From positions 1-53,986 of the forward strand of contig NZ_JFHN01000062.1 in NCBI RefSeq assembly GCF_000590885.1: a stretch of DNA of 53,986 nucleotides. The letters are read 5' to 3'. Origin of the DNA: Erwinia mallotivora (GTDB lineage: Bacteria > Pseudomonadota > Gammaproteobacteria > Enterobacterales > Enterobacteriaceae). Every line of letters begins with the position of its first letter. The first letter of the stretch is position 1. Under the pieces are notes generated by a model, which did no database searches, was not told where the DNA came from, and saw only the letters and a program-made list of their open reading frames with translations. Shown in pieces: positions 7,568-16,855 of the stretch. Made by a program: the position numbers and the translations under genes.

Positions 7568-8353
7568 CTAGCTGCGATTCACCATCCGGCCACGCTGGAC
7601 GGCCGGACGCAGAGCAATTTCATCTGCCCAGCGCTGAACGTTTTGATAAGACCCCACGTCGAGAAACTCTGCCGCATTATAAAGTTCCCCTTTCACCAGT
7701 CCGCCAAACCACGGCCAGATGGCGATATCGGCAATGGTGTACTCCTCGCCGGCAATGTAACGATGCTCGCTTAACTGCCTGTCCAGCACATCAAGCTGAC
7801 GTTTGGCTTCCATAGTGAAGCGGTCAATGGCGTACTCAATTTTTACCGGCGCGTAGTGATAAAAATGGCCAAATCCGCCGCCAATATAAGGCGCAGAGCC
7901 CTGCAACCAGAACAGCCAGTTCAGCGTTTCGGTGCGCCCGGCCGCCTCTTTCGGCAGGAAGTGACCATACTTCTCCGCCAGATAAAGCAGGATAGCCCCG
8001 GACTCAAACACGCGGGTGGCGGGGGTGGTGGAGACATCCAGCAGCGCCGGAATTTTCGAGTTTGGGTTGATGTCCACAAAGCCGGAGCCAAACTGATCGC
8101 CTTCACCGATGCGGATCAGATGGGCATCATATTGTGCTTCGCGCACGTTCAGCGCCAGCAGCTCCTCCAGCAGGATGGTGACTTTCTGACCGTTAGGCGT
8201 GCCCAGCGAATAAAGCTGTAAAGGATGTGTGCCCACCGGCAGCGTCGCCTGATGACGCGGACCGGCGGTCGGACGATTGATGCTGCCCCAGGTGCCGCCG
8301 TGGCCTTTGTTTTCACTCCAGACTTTTGCTGGCTGGTAGTCATTGTTGCTCAT
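7568..8353 (-). CDS. yghU: YghU-like glutathione S-transferase / disulfide-bond oxidoreductase
   Basis: A 261-residue Nu-class glutathione transferase. The N-terminal tail (YQPAKVWSENKGHGGTWGSINRPTAG) is characteristic of YghU. The thioredoxin-like domain follows (LYSLGTPNGQKVTILLEEL, then SKIPALLD and FESGAILLYLAEKYG), then the helical domain with YTIADIAIWPW. E. coli YghU has disulfide-bond reductase activity and binds two glutathiones. The protein ends at GRMVNRS, about 27 residues earlier than E. coli YghU, so the C-terminal tail is missing. It is transcribed alone and probably acts in thiol/peroxide detoxification. Confidence 0.9.
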   Translation of the reverse strand: MSNNDYQPAKVWSENKGHGGTWGSINRPTAGPRHQATLPVGTHPLQLYSLGTPNGQKVTILLEELLALNVREAQYDAHLIRIGEGDQFGSGFVDINPNSKIPALLDVSTTPATRVFESGAILLYLAEKYGHFLPKEAAGRTETLNWLFWLQGSAPYIGGGFGHFYHYAPVKIEYAIDRFTMEAKRQLDVLDRQLSEHRYIAGEEYTIADIAIWPWFGGLVKGELYNAAEFLDVGSYQNVQRWADEIALRPAVQRGRMVNRS

Positions 8354-8666
8354 AAATGAAGTTTCCTTTTTAAAGCCTGGCCCATCAGGGCTGTTTTACT
8401 CGCCATTCTGAACCCGGGCAGTGCTCGAAATCCTCACGTACTCCGTGTACGCTCCGGTTTCTGCGCGCTGTCCGTATCCAGACTGGCTGCGACAATAACG
8501 CCTGGTGGGACAGGAGATTAGTATGCGGGCGCTGAAATAAAGGTAGCGTCGATTGCCGTGAAAAACCAAACGCGCTTGTTACATTGGATGTCAGGTATAG
8601 CATCGGTAGCCGTGTCGCGTTTATCTTTACAGAGCAATCCCGCCGCCCTGATGTGGAGCAAATCAA
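8354..8666. other. Intergenic region with small hairpin element
   Basis: About 310 bp upstream of yghU and tag. The part 8420-8515 contains a short hairpin (CGTAC at 8437-8441, GTACG at 8447-8451) inside a GC-rich stretch that resembles dispersed intergenic elements of enterobacteria. The rest should hold the divergent promoters. No gene is supported. Confidence 0.4.
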
Positions 8667-9299
8667 ATGGATGAACAGAGCCAGACCGGACTGATCCTCA
8701 GTGAGCAGGGAAAAATCTGCTGCTACTGGCAGCCCTCAATGCCGCATTACCATGATCAGGAGTGGGGCAGGCCGGTGGTGGATGACCGGCGACTGTTTGA
8801 GAAAGTCTGCCTGGAAGGGTTTCATTCTGGCATGTCATGGCAGCTGATTTAACATAAGCGGGACAATTTTCGCCGCGCTTTTTGCGATTTCGATTTCCAC
8901 CGTGTAGCGCAGTTCGGTGACCAGCAGGTTGAGCAGCTGATGGCAGACAGCAGCATCGTGCGCAACCGTGCAAAGATCCTCTCGGCAATCAACAATGCCC
9001 GTCGGGCGGTTGAGCTGCTGGCGGAAGCCGGTTCGCTGGCGGCCTGGTTCTGGCAGTTCGAGCCACAGCCAGGCCAGCGTCCTGCCACGGTGGATCTGAC
9101 TTGGTGGCAGAATGCCAAAACCTCGCCCGAGGCGATAAGCATGTCGAAAGCGTTAAAGAAACGTGGCTGGAGCTGGGTGGGACCGGTAACCTGCTATTCG
9201 CTGATGCAGGCACTCGGATTGATTAACGACCATCTCACCGGCTGCCATTGTCGTGAAGCCTGTGAAAACGCGCGGGCGCAGTTGATTCGTCCACGCTGA
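8667..9299 (+). pseudogene. tag: DNA-3-methyladenine glycosylase I (tag), interrupted by an in-frame TAA
   Basis: Tag removes 3-methyladenine from alkylated DNA. The N-terminal part (YHDQEWGRPVVDDRRLFEKVCLEG) and the C-terminal part (SKALKKRGWSWVGPVTCYSLMQALGLINDHLTGC) both match Tag well and lie in one reading frame. At 8850-8852 a TAA replaces the residue before HKRDNFR, where E. coli Tag reads SWITVLKKRENYR. There is no frameshift; a single base change would restore about 210 codons. The cysteine and histidine positions that bind zinc in Tag appear present (C near the start, H17-like, and H/C in HLTGCHC). As read, it makes a 61-residue stump. A sequencing error is possible. Confidence 0.85.
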
Positions 9300-9507
9300 A
9301 CTGAATTTATTATTGCTGTCACATCAAGAGGCCAGGCCAGTGTAAAAAAATGGAAACCCGACACAGGTTCTTATTGTGTATTGAACGGCGTTGCGGATTG
9401 TTTATAGCGCCCGGATCGGTGAAAATGCCGGCCATTGATGATTAATTGCCTGTGAGGCCACTGCGCGGCGGCGTAATGGCGGCACGGCACCAGACAGAGT
9501 TCTTTTC

Positions 9508-11097
9508 ATGACAAACGCACCCTTTATGCAGGAGGTGGCTCGTCGCCGCACTTTTGCCATTATCTCCCACCCGGATGCCGGTAAAACCACCATCACCGAA
9601 AAGGTGTTGCTGTTCGGGCAGGCTATCCAGACCGCCGGAACGGTGAAAGGCCGTGGCTCCAGCCAGCATGCTAAATCAGACTGGATGGAAATGGAGAAGC
9701 AGCGTGGTATCTCCATTACCACCTCGGTTATGCAGTTCCCCTACCGTGAATGCCTGGTCAACCTGCTGGATACCCCAGGCCACGAAGACTTCTCGGAAGA
9801 TACCTACCGCACCCTGACGGCGGTTGACTGCTGTCTGATGGTTATCGACGCGGCGAAAGGCGTTGAAGATCGTACCCGTAAGCTGATGGAAGTGACCCGG
9901 CTGCGTGATACGCCAATCCTCACCTTTATGAACAAGCTTGACCGCGATATCCGTGATCCGATGGAAGTGCTGGATGAAGTGGAAAGTGAACTGAAAATTG
10001 CCTGTGCGCCGGTGACCTGGCCCATCGGCTGCGGCAAACAGTTCAAAGGGGTTTATCACCTGTATAAAGATGAAACCTATCTTTATCAGACCGGGATGGG
10101 CCACACCATCCAGCAGGTAAGGGTGGTAAAAGGTCTTGATAATCCGGAGCTGGACCAGGCGGTGGGCGACGATCTGGCCGCGCAGCTGCGTGAAGAGCTG
10201 GAGCTGGTGCAGGGCGCATCCCATGAGTTCGATAAAGAACTGTTCCTGGCCGGGCAACTGACACCGGTATTCTTTGGCACCGCGCTGGGTAACTTCGGCG
10301 TTGACCATATGCTGGACGGTCTGGTGGAGTGGGCACCATCCCCGATGCCGCGCAACACCGATTTACGTACGGTTACCGCCGCCGATGAGAAATTCACCGG
10401 CTTTGTGTTCAAAATTCAGGCGAATATGGACCCGAAACACCGTGACCGCGTGGCGTTTATGCGCGTGGTGTCCGGTAAGTATGAAAAAGGGATGAAGCTG
10501 CGCCAGGTTCGTCTCGGCAAAGATGTGGTGATCAGCGACGCGCTGACCTTTATGGCGGGCGACCGTTCTCACGTTGAAGAGGCTTACCCGGGCGACATCA
10601 TCGGGCTGCACAACCACGGCACCATCCAGATTGGCGACACCTTTACCCAGGGCGAAAACATGAAGTTCACCGGTATCCCGAACTTCGCCCCGGAACTGTT
10701 CCGCAGGATCCGCCTGCGCGATCCGCTGAAGCAGAAACAGCTGCTGAAAGGGCTGGTGCAGCTCTCTGAAGAGGGGGCCGTCCAGGTATTTCGCCCGGTG
10801 CACAATAACGACCTGATCGTGGGTGCGGTGGGGGTGTTGCAGTTCGATGTGGTGGTGGCCCGCCTGAAGAGTGAGTACAACGTTGAAGCTATCTACGAAG
10901 CGATCAACGTCTCGACTGCCCGCTGGGTGGAGTGCAACGACGCGAAGAAATTCGATGAATTCCAGCGCAAAAATGAAATTAACCTGGCACTGGATGGCGG
11001 CGATAATCTGACCTATATCGCCCCGACCATGGTCAATCTGAATATTACTCAGGAACGCTATCCTGACGTGGTATTCCGTAAAACCCGCGAACACTGA
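9508..11097 (+). CDS. prfC: Peptide chain release factor 3
   Basis: A 529-residue GTPase, the same length as E. coli RF3 and nearly collinear with it. RF3 recycles RF1 and RF2 from the ribosome after peptide release. The G motifs are HPDAGKTT (21-28), DTPGHED (88-94) and NKLD (142-145), followed by the beta-barrel domain II ([19 protein letters not shown]) and the RF3-specific C-terminal domain ending FRKTREH. The gene stands alone, with an intrinsic terminator right behind it, as in E. coli, where osmY is also the next gene. Confidence 0.98.
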   Translation: MTNAPFMQEVARRRTFAIISHPDAGKTTITEKVLLFGQAIQTAGTVKGRGSSQHAKSDWMEMEKQRGISITTSVMQFPYRECLVNLLDTPGHEDFSEDTYRTLTAVDCCLMVIDAAKGVEDRTRKLMEVTRLRDTPILTFMNKLDRDIRDPMEVLDEVESELKIACAPVTWPIGCGKQFKGVYHLYKDETYLYQTGMGHTIQQVRVVKGLDNPELDQAVGDDLAAQLREELELVQGASHEFDKELFLAGQLTPVFFGTALGNFGVDHMLDGLVEWAPSPMPRNTDLRTVTAADEKFTGFVFKIQANMDPKHRDRVAFMRVVSGKYEKGMKLRQVRLGKDVVISDALTFMAGDRSHVEEAYPGDIIGLHNHGTIQIGDTFTQGENMKFTGIPNFAPELFRRIRLRDPLKQKQLLKGLVQLSEEGAVQVFRPVHNNDLIVGAVGVLQFDVVVARLKSEYNVEAIYEAINVSTARWVECNDAKKFDEFQRKNEINLALDGGDNLTYIAPTMVNLNITQERYPDVVFRKTREH

Positions 11098-11121
11098 CAG
11101 GCCAGATTTAAACTACACTTC

Positions 11122-11152
11122 AAAGCGATGCCCGGTGCATCGCTTTTTTTTT
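11122..11152 (+). terminator. Rho-independent terminator of prfC
   Basis: Perfect 9-bp stem AAGCGATGC / GCATCGCTT (11123-11131 and 11137-11145) with a 5-base loop, followed by an unbroken T run to 11152. Confidence 0.93.
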
Positions 11153-11385
11153 ACTCTTCCCCCGAAGACCTGCTTGCAGACTCCTCTTAAAAAAACTTTG
11201 TTCTGACTATTTATCCATCATATCAACCATAAAAAACGGTGAAATGCCAATTAGCGTCTATCTTTACTTCTACCGGACGCAAAATATGCGGCAGAGACTG
11301 CTGCGACGTCTTTCCACTACAGCCACGCCGTTTGTGGCTGACAGCTCACAGTTGTGAGTGCAATAACATGAAAAAAGGAAATGCC

Positions 11386-12000
11386 ATGAAAAAGACTAAC
11401 ATTGCAAAAACGCTTACGGCTGTACTGGTTGGTTCTGCGCTGATGACCGGCTATGCGCTGGCAGATGAGACGGCGACGACCACGACGCAAAGCACCACAG
11501 ACAGTGCAGGTGCCAAAATCGACAGCTCGATGAAAAAAGTCGGTGGTTACATGGATGACAGCGGCGTGACGGCTAAAGTTAAAGCGGCCCTGGTAGATAA
11601 CGACGCGATCAAAAGCTCCGATATCTCGGTGAAAACCCATGATGGCGTGGTAACGCTGAGCGGTTTTGTTCCTTCTCAGGACCAGGCAGAGCTGGCCGTT
11701 GCCGCAGCGAAAAAAGTTGAAGGCGTTAAATCTGTCAGTGACAAACTTCACGTTAAAGACAGCACCAAAGCCAGCGTAAGCGGCTATGCCGGAGATACCT
11801 CAACGACCGGTAAAATTAAGGCTAAACTGTTAGCAGATGACATCGTGCCATCACGTAATGTGAAAGTGGAAACCACCAACGGTGTGGTTCAGCTTTCCGG
11901 TACGGTGAAAAGCCAGGCACAGTCCGATCGTGCGGAAGGCATCGCCAAAGCCATTGAAGGGGTGAAAAGTGTGAAAAACGATATCACTGTTAAACCGTAA
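11386..12000 (+). CDS. osmY: Osmotically inducible periplasmic protein OsmY
   Basis: A 204-residue precursor. A Sec signal peptide (KK, hydrophobic core, cleavage likely after YALA at residue 26) is followed by two BON domains, roughly residues 57-125 and 137-204, with the repeated core GVVTLSGFV / GVVQLSGTV. OsmY is a periplasmic chaperone-like protein induced by hyperosmotic stress and stationary phase through sigma-S in E. coli. I chose ATG 11386 because AAAGGAA lies 5 bases upstream and the signal peptide starts there; in-frame ATG 11368 would add six residues. A GC hairpin without T run (12060-12077) lies between it and ytjA. Confidence 0.95.
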   Translation: MKKTNIAKTLTAVLVGSALMTGYALADETATTTTQSTTDSAGAKIDSSMKKVGGYMDDSGVTAKVKAALVDNDAIKSSDISVKTHDGVVTLSGFVPSQDQAELAVAAAKKVEGVKSVSDKLHVKDSTKASVSGYAGDTSTTGKIKAKLLADDIVPSRNVKVETTNGVVQLSGTVKSQAQSDRAEGIAKAIEGVKSVKNDITVKP

Positions 12001-12125
12001 TGCCGACGTGGGTCGTTGCAGCACAACGCGGCCCTCAGCAGTACTGAATACGATAAAACCAGGCCCCTGCGGGCCTGAGTTAATAACACAAGCAGGTCTG
12101 TTTTATAATTGGTGAGGAGAGGCTT

Positions 12126-12287
12126 ATGTTTCGTTGGGGTATTATTTTTCTGATTATCGCGCTGATTGCCGCAGCACTGGGTTTTGGTGGTCTGGCCGGT
12201 ACGGCTGCATGGGCCGCTAAAGTCGTATTTGTGGTCGGTATCATCATCTTCCTGATCAGCCTGTTCACTGGCAGGAAGAAACTCTAG
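12126..12287 (+). CDS. ytjA: Small DUF1328 membrane protein YtjA
   Basis: A 53-residue protein with two hydrophobic helices (about residues 5-20 and 29-48) separated by [12 protein letters not shown] and ending in basic RKKL. This is the DUF1328/YtjA family, and the gene sits between osmY and yjjU exactly as in E. coli. A strong GAGGAG ribosome-binding site lies at 12112-12118. The function is unknown; it is an inner-membrane protein, probably stress-related given its neighbour. Confidence 0.92.
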   Translation: MFRWGIIFLIIALIAAALGFGGLAGTAAWAAKVVFVVGIIIFLISLFTGRKKL

Positions 12288-12517
12288 TTATCGTCCTTTA
12301 ATACAACCGGTTATGCCATATTTCTGGCTGGCCGGTGAAGTTCGCCAACGGGAGCCTTGTGCTCCCGTTTCGTTATTTCATCCCTGCTGCCGCAGGCATT
12401 AACCCTCGCTGTATTGCTGTCACCCTCCCGCTAGCTATTTTCTGCAACATAATGACAATAATTAACCGCTGCGATGAGCAAACAGTTTCAGCCAATCAGG
12501 GTTATTCTCATCTCATT

Positions 12518-12528
12518 CCCCCCCCCCC
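12518..12528. repeat. Tract of 11 cytosines before yjjU
   Basis: An uninterrupted C11 run lies 14 bp upstream of the yjjU start codon and 3 bp before its GGAGA ribosome-binding site. Slippage in such a tract would change spacing upstream of the start or the leader mRNA, but not the reading frame when translation starts at TTG 12543. Confidence 0.9.
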
Positions 12529-12542
12529 GCTGGAGACTGATT

Positions 12543-13640
12543 TTGGGTCACTATATCCCGATAACCCCTGGCAATATTGCGCCACTGGCGTTAACGCCTT
12601 TTCGTCCGGGTAAACTGGCGCTGGTCTGCGAAGGGGGTGGTCAGCGTGGGATCTTCACTGCTGGCGTACTGGATGAGTTTCAGCGGGCTGACTTTAACCC
12701 TTTTGACCTGCTGATGGGCACCTCTGCCGGGGCGCAAAACCTCTCGGCCTACATCTGTGGGCAGCCTGGCTATGCCCGCCGGGTGATCACCCGCTATACC
12801 ACCAGCAAACTGTTCTTTAACCCCCTGCGTTTTGTGCGGGGCGGACATCTGATCGATCTCGACTGGCTGGTGGATATCACCGCGAAAGAGTTTCCGCTGG
12901 CGATGGCGGCAGGAGAGAAGATGTTCTCTTCTGGCCGGGAATTTTATATGTGTGCCTGCCGCAGTGATGACTACTCGCCCGGCTATTTTGCGCCAACGGC
13001 GGCAAACTGGTTAAACATCATCAAAGCCTCCAGCGCCATTCCGGGAATGTATCGTCCGGGAGTCTTTCTTGAAGGCATCAGCTATCTGGATGGGGGGATC
13101 AGCGATGCGATTCCTGTCAGAGAAGCGGCCCGACGCGGTGCCGAAACCATTGTGGTGATCCGCACCGTGCCGTCGCAAATGACCTACACGCCGCAATGGC
13201 TGAAACGCCTTGAACGCTGGCTGAGCGACGGTGCCTTGCAGCCGCTGATGAATGTCATGCATCTGCATGAGGAGAGCTATCGCCAGACGCAGGAATTTAT
13301 TGAAAATCCTCCCGGCGATCTGACTATTATTGAAATTTTTCCGCCGCAGCCGCTGGCCAGCATGGCGCTGGGCAGTCGGATAGCGTCACTGAACAAGGAT
13401 TATCATCTGGGCCGCCGGTGTGGGCGCTATTTTCTGGCGACGGCAGGCCAGTGGTTGCAGGAAAACCGTTTGCAGCTTAGCCGACAAGCGGTGGTGCCAG
13501 CCACGCCGGTGGCTAATGAGCCTGAGCGCGCGGTAAACATGCCAGCCACGCCGGTGGCTAATGAGCCTGAGCGCACGGTGAACATGCCCGGCACGCTGGC
13601 GGATAACGATGCGGATTACAATGAAGGATCGCTGGCATGA
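12543..13640 (+). CDS. yjjU: Patatin-like phospholipase/esterase YjjU
   Basis: A 365-residue patatin-family lipid acyl hydrolase. The oxyanion motif GGGQRG is at 31-36, the nucleophile elbow GTSAG at 59-63 (Ser61), and the catalytic Asp is in YLDGG (Asp183), so the dyad is complete. I chose TTG 12543 because GGAGA is 6 bp upstream and the product then aligns with the E. coli YjjU start; ATG 12474 would read through a C11 tract and add 23 residues with no ribosome site. The C-terminal tail carries a perfect 15-residue duplication. It overlaps yjjV by 4 bp (ATGA). The physiological lipid substrate is unknown. Confidence 0.92.
   Translation: MGHYIPITPGNIAPLALTPFRPGKLALVCEGGGQRGIFTAGVLDEFQRADFNPFDLLMGTSAGAQNLSAYICGQPGYARRVITRYTTSKLFFNPLRFVRGGHLIDLDWLVDITAKEFPLAMAAGEKMFSSGREFYMCACRSDDYSPGYFAPTAANWLNIIKASSAIPGMYRPGVFLEGISYLDGGISDAIPVREAARRGAETIVVIRTVPSQMTYTPQWLKRLERWLSDGALQPLMNVMHLHEESYRQTQEFIENPPGDLTIIEIFPPQPLASMALGSRIASLNKDYHLGRRCGRYFLATAGQWLQENRLQLSRQAVVPATPVANEPERAVNMPATPVANEPERTVNMPGTLADNDADYNEGSLA
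13496..13585 (+). repeat. Two tandem 45-bp copies in the yjjU tail
   Basis: Copies at 13496-13540 and 13541-13585 differ at two positions only and encode PATPVANEPER(A/T)VNM twice. The unit is a multiple of three, so copy number can change without frameshift, lengthening or shortening a proline/alanine-rich tail. Confidence 0.9.
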
Positions 13641-14413
13641 ATGCTGGTTTTGTTGATACCCATTGCCACTTTGATTTCGCGCCCTTCAGCGGCGATGAAG
13701 CTGAAAGTTTGCGGCTGGCTGCCGCAGCGGGGGTGGAAAAAATTATTGTGGTTGGTGTGGCTGCCAGTCGTTTTGCCGGGGTGATGGCGCTGGCTGACCG
13801 CTGGCCACCGCTTTATGCCGCGCTGGGTACGCATCCGATGGCGATGGCGGAATATGATGATTCCTCTCTGCAACGGCTGGAAGATTACCTGAAGCAACGC
13901 CCGCAAAAGCTGGTGGCGATTGGCGAGATAGGGCTGGATCTGTTTATCGCTGACCCTCAGTTCGACAGACAGCTGGCGGCGCTGGATGCACAGCTGCGGC
14001 TGGCGCGGGATTACGATCTGCCGGTGATCCTCCACTCCCGCCGTACCCACGATAAGCTGGCGATGGCGCTGCGAAAATTCTCTCTGCCACGGCGTGGCGT
14101 GGTACACGGTTTTGCCGGTAGTGAGCAACAGGCGCTGGCTTTTATCCGGGCGGGCTATGCCATTGGTGTGGGCGGCACCATCACCTATCCTCGCGCCAGT
14201 AAAACCCGCCATGCCATAGCCCGCCTGCCGTTAAGCGCGTTGCTACTGGAAACGGATGCGCCGGACATGCCCGTACAGGGTTTTCAGGGGGAGCCGAACC
14301 GTCCGGAGAGAGTGCGGATGGTGTGGCAAAGCCTGTGTGAAATCCGTCCTGAATCCCCGCAGGAGATAGCAGAAACGCTGCGTGAAAATACCCGCCGGGT
14401 GTTTGGCATTTAG
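13637..14413 (+). CDS. yjjV: TatD-family metal-dependent deoxyribonuclease YjjV
   Basis: A 258-residue TIM-barrel hydrolase of the TatD family. The first metal ligands are in DTHCHFDF (His9, His11), with further ligands in IGEIGLD, the histidine of ILHSRR, the VVHGFAG strand and the aspartate of LLETDAPD. Family members are 3'-5' exonucleases acting on single-stranded DNA and RNA. It overlaps yjjU by 4 bp, so the two are co-translated as in E. coli. The next genes there (yjjW, yjjI) are missing here, and deoC follows after 268 bp. Confidence 0.93.
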   Translation: MNAGFVDTHCHFDFAPFSGDEAESLRLAAAAGVEKIIVVGVAASRFAGVMALADRWPPLYAALGTHPMAMAEYDDSSLQRLEDYLKQRPQKLVAIGEIGLDLFIADPQFDRQLAALDAQLRLARDYDLPVILHSRRTHDKLAMALRKFSLPRRGVVHGFAGSEQQALAFIRAGYAIGVGGTITYPRASKTRHAIARLPLSALLLETDAPDMPVQGFQGEPNRPERVRMVWQSLCEIRPESPQEIAETLRENTRRVFGI

Positions 14414-14482
14414 CCGGGTTTGATCACCCCGCACTGGGGAGCAGGGACGTCATGCGTTTCCAGACGTGGCAGTAGCGGTGGA

Positions 14483-14498
14483 TGTTACAATAATCACA
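14483..14498 (+). promoter_or_regulatory. Candidate upstream deo promoter P1 with DeoR-type operator
   Basis: TGTTACAATAATCACA matches 13 of 16 bases of the E. coli deo operator TGTTAGAATACTAACA as I remember it. TACAAT inside it could serve as a -10, as in the E. coli arrangement where operator and -10 coincide. It also fits a degraded CRP site (TGTTA-N6-TCACA), so the two readings compete. Confidence 0.5.
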
Positions 14499-14559
14499 TT
14501 CTGTTGCTGCCGCTGTTTTCACCACTTAATGACCGGACACCGCCCGTATCGCAAAATTC

Positions 14560-14575
14560 TGTGATGATGATCGCT
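14560..14575 (+). promoter_or_regulatory. Upstream CRP-like site of the deo promoter
   Basis: TGTGA-N6-TCGCT. Its centre is 52 bp upstream of the better CRP site, the same spacing as the two CRP sites (about -93.5 and -41.5) of E. coli deoP2. CytR normally binds between such a pair; a GTTGCAGT-like CytR half-site is present (minus strand, 14590-14597). Confidence 0.6.
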
Positions 14576-14611
14576 TTCAATATACAAATACTGCAACGAC
14601 ACTATTATGCA

Positions 14612-14627
14612 TGTGAAACTAATCACA
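14612..14627 (+). promoter_or_regulatory. CRP site of the deo promoter
   Basis: TGTGA-AACTAA-TCACA, perfect conserved halves of a CRP site. It is centred about 41-42 bp upstream of the start point expected from the -10 at 14650-14655, i.e. a class II activation position. Confidence 0.85.
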
Positions 14628-14646
14628 GTTAGCAGTCCGCACGGAC

Positions 14647-14662
14647 TGTTATTATTTTAACA
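14647..14662 (+). promoter_or_regulatory. deo promoter P2 -10 and DeoR operator
   Basis: TGTTATTATTTTAACA has perfect TGTTA/TAACA arms and matches 12 of 16 bases of the E. coli DeoR operator. It contains TATTAT (14650-14655) as -10, so DeoR binding would block the promoter directly. deoC starts 20 bp downstream. Confidence 0.78.
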
Positions 14663-14681
14663 TTCTTCTGTGGAGAGCATT

Positions 14682-15455
14682 ATGACTGACTCAACTGCCA
14701 TCCGTGCGCTGCACCTGATGGACCTGACCACGCTGAACGATGATGATACGGATGAAAAAGTCATCGCGTTATGCCGTCAGGCGAAATCTCCGGCAGGCAA
14801 TACTGCCGCTATCTGTATCTATCCCCGTTTTATTCCCGTTGCCCGTAAAGCCCTGCATGAACAGGGTACGCCGGAGATCCGCATCGCCACCGTGACCAAT
14901 TTTCCTCACGGCAACGATGATATCGATATTGCGCTGGCGGAAACCCATGCCGCTATTGCTTACGGTGCCGATGAAGTGGATGTGGTGTTTCCTTATCGGG
15001 CATTGATGGCGGGTAATGAAGAGGTGGGCTATGACCTGGTCAGCGCCTGTAAAGAGGCATGCGCCGATGCGGGCGTATTACTGAAAGTCATTATTGAAAC
15101 CGGCGAACTGAAAACCGCTGAGCTTATTCGTCAGGCGGCCGACGTGGCGATTGAGGCGGGTGCGGATTTTATCAAGACCTCAACCGGCAAGGTGCCGGTC
15201 AACGCCACGCCGGAAGCGGCGGAAATTATGCTGCGGGTGATTGCCGATAAAGGCGTCCGCCATCAGGTGGGCTTTAAGCCTGCGGGCGGGGTGAAAACGG
15301 CGGAAGATGCAGCCCTGTATCTGAAGCTGGCTGACGATATTCTCGGCAGCGACTGGGCCGATGCACGTCATTTCCGTTTCGGGGCGTCCAGCCTGCTGGC
15401 CAGCCTGTTAAATGCGGCGGGTTTTTCCGACGCGAAAAGTGATTCAGCCTATTAA
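14682..15455 (+). CDS. deoC: Deoxyribose-phosphate aldolase
   Basis: A 257-residue class I aldolase that splits 2-deoxyribose 5-phosphate into glyceraldehyde 3-phosphate and acetaldehyde, the last step of deoxynucleoside breakdown. The Schiff-base lysine is Lys165 in [10 protein letters not shown], and the second essential lysine is Lys199 in GFKPAGGV; Asp100 in DEVDVVFP completes the proton relay. I chose ATG 14682, which has GGAG about 7 bp upstream and gives the family N-terminus; an in-frame GTG at 14670 overlaps the ribosome site. First gene of deoCABD, under CRP/CytR/DeoR-like sites. Confidence 0.97.
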   Translation: MTDSTAIRALHLMDLTTLNDDDTDEKVIALCRQAKSPAGNTAAICIYPRFIPVARKALHEQGTPEIRIATVTNFPHGNDDIDIALAETHAAIAYGADEVDVVFPYRALMAGNEEVGYDLVSACKEACADAGVLLKVIIETGELKTAELIRQAADVAIEAGADFIKTSTGKVPVNATPEAAEIMLRVIADKGVRHQVGFKPAGGVKTAEDAALYLKLADDILGSDWADARHFRFGASSLLASLLNAAGFSDAKSDSAY

Positions 15456-15470
15456 AGGTCAGGAGGAAAC

Positions 15471-16793
15471 GTGTTCCTGCCGCAAGAAATTATCCGTAAG
15501 AAAAGAGATGGTCAGGCGCTGAGCGAAGAAGAAATTCGCTTTTTTATCAACGGCGTTCGCGATAACTCCGTCTCGGAGGGGCAAATCGCGGCGCTGGCGA
15601 TGACCATCTACTTCCACGATATGACGCTGGCTGAGCGGGTGGCGCTGACGATGGCAATGCGCGACTCCGGCTCGGTGCTTAACTGGCAGGGGATGAATCT
15701 TCACGGCCCGGTGGTGGATAAACACTCCACGGGCGGGGTGGGTGACGTTACCTCGCTGATGCTGGGACCGATGGTGGCGGCCTGTGGCGGCTATGTTCCG
15801 ATGATCTCCGGGCGCGGGCTGGGTCATACCGGCGGCACGCTGGATAAACTGGAAGCGATCCCTGGTTTTGCTATTTTTCCGGACGATGAAACCTTCCGTC
15901 GTATTATCCGCGAGGTGGGCGTTGCCATTATCGGCCAGACCAACTCGCTGGCCCCGGCGGATAAGCGTTTCTATGCCACCCGCGATATCACCGCGACCGT
16001 CGATTCCATCCCGCTTATAACAGCTTCAATCCTTGCCAAAAAGCTGGCGGAAGGTCTGGATGCGCTGGTGATGGATGTCAAAGTGGGCAGCGGTGCCTTC
16101 ATGCCCACCGTTGCGCAGTCCACTCTGCTGGCGGAGGCGATTGTCGGCGTGGCTAATGGCGCGGGTTGCAAAACCACCGCGCTGCTGACCGATATGAATC
16201 AGGTGCTGGCTTCCAGCGCCGGTAATGCGCTGGAGGTGGGGGAAGCGGTGCGTTTCCTCACCGGCGAGTACCGTAATCCGCGTCTGTTGGAGGTCACGCT
16301 GGCGCTGAGTGCGGAAATGCTGGTATCCGGCGGGCTGGCGGCAAACATCCCGCAGGCGATGACGAAGCTTCAGGCCGTGCTGGATAACGGACGTGCCGTT
16401 GAGCTGTTTTCGCAGATGGTCAGTGCGCAGCAAGGCCCGGCGGACTTTGTCGAAAACATCGATAGCTATCTGCCCGCAGCGACCCTCAGCAAAGCGGTGT
16501 ATGCCGATAACGCCGGGTTTGTCAGCACGATGGACACCCGCGCGCTGGGGATGGCGGTGGTGGCATTGGGCGGTGGACGCCGCCGTGCCAGTGATATGAT
16601 CGATTACAGCGTTGGCTTCAGTGAGATGGTGCAGCTGGGGGACTATGTTGACAACCAGCGCCCGCTGGCGGTGATCCACGCGGCGACGGAATCTGGCTGG
16701 CAGGAGGCCGCCGCCGCGCTGAAACGGGCTATTACCGTTGGTGAGAGTGCGCCGCCGGTCATGCCAGTTATCTGTCGCCGAATTGCCGGATAA
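15471..16793 (+). CDS. deoA: Thymidine phosphorylase
   Basis: A 440-residue protein, the length of E. coli DeoA. It converts thymidine plus phosphate into thymine and 2-deoxyribose 1-phosphate. The family signature around the phosphate site, [10 protein letters not shown], is at 83-92, preceded by the helical domain and followed by the glycine-rich [16 protein letters not shown]. The start is GTG ([14 protein letters not shown]), set by AGGAGG at 15461-15466. It follows deoC by 15 bp. Confidence 0.97.
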   Translation: MFLPQEIIRKKRDGQALSEEEIRFFINGVRDNSVSEGQIAALAMTIYFHDMTLAERVALTMAMRDSGSVLNWQGMNLHGPVVDKHSTGGVGDVTSLMLGPMVAACGGYVPMISGRGLGHTGGTLDKLEAIPGFAIFPDDETFRRIIREVGVAIIGQTNSLAPADKRFYATRDITATVDSIPLITASILAKKLAEGLDALVMDVKVGSGAFMPTVAQSTLLAEAIVGVANGAGCKTTALLTDMNQVLASSAGNALEVGEAVRFLTGEYRNPRLLEVTLALSAEMLVSGGLAANIPQAMTKLQAVLDNGRAVELFSQMVSAQQGPADFVENIDSYLPAATLSKAVYADNAGFVSTMDTRALGMAVVALGGGRRRASDMIDYSVGFSEMVQLGDYVDNQRPLAVIHAATESGWQEAAAALKRAITVGESAPPVMPVICRRIAG

Positions 16794-16855
16794 ACGGCAT
16801 ACTGTTCCGATCGATAAAATTTATGCTCATCGCGTTCAACACGCAGGAGACGAGA

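Noticed and set aside
12060..12077. Hairpin CAGGCCC/GGGCCTG as the osmY terminator
   Set aside because: The stem is good but no T run follows; it may only attenuate read-through into ytjA, so it is not listed as a terminator.
12474..12542. ATG 12474 as the yjjU start
   Set aside because: It lacks a ribosome site, reads through the C11 tract and adds 23 non-family residues, whereas TTG 12543 has GGAGA and family alignment.
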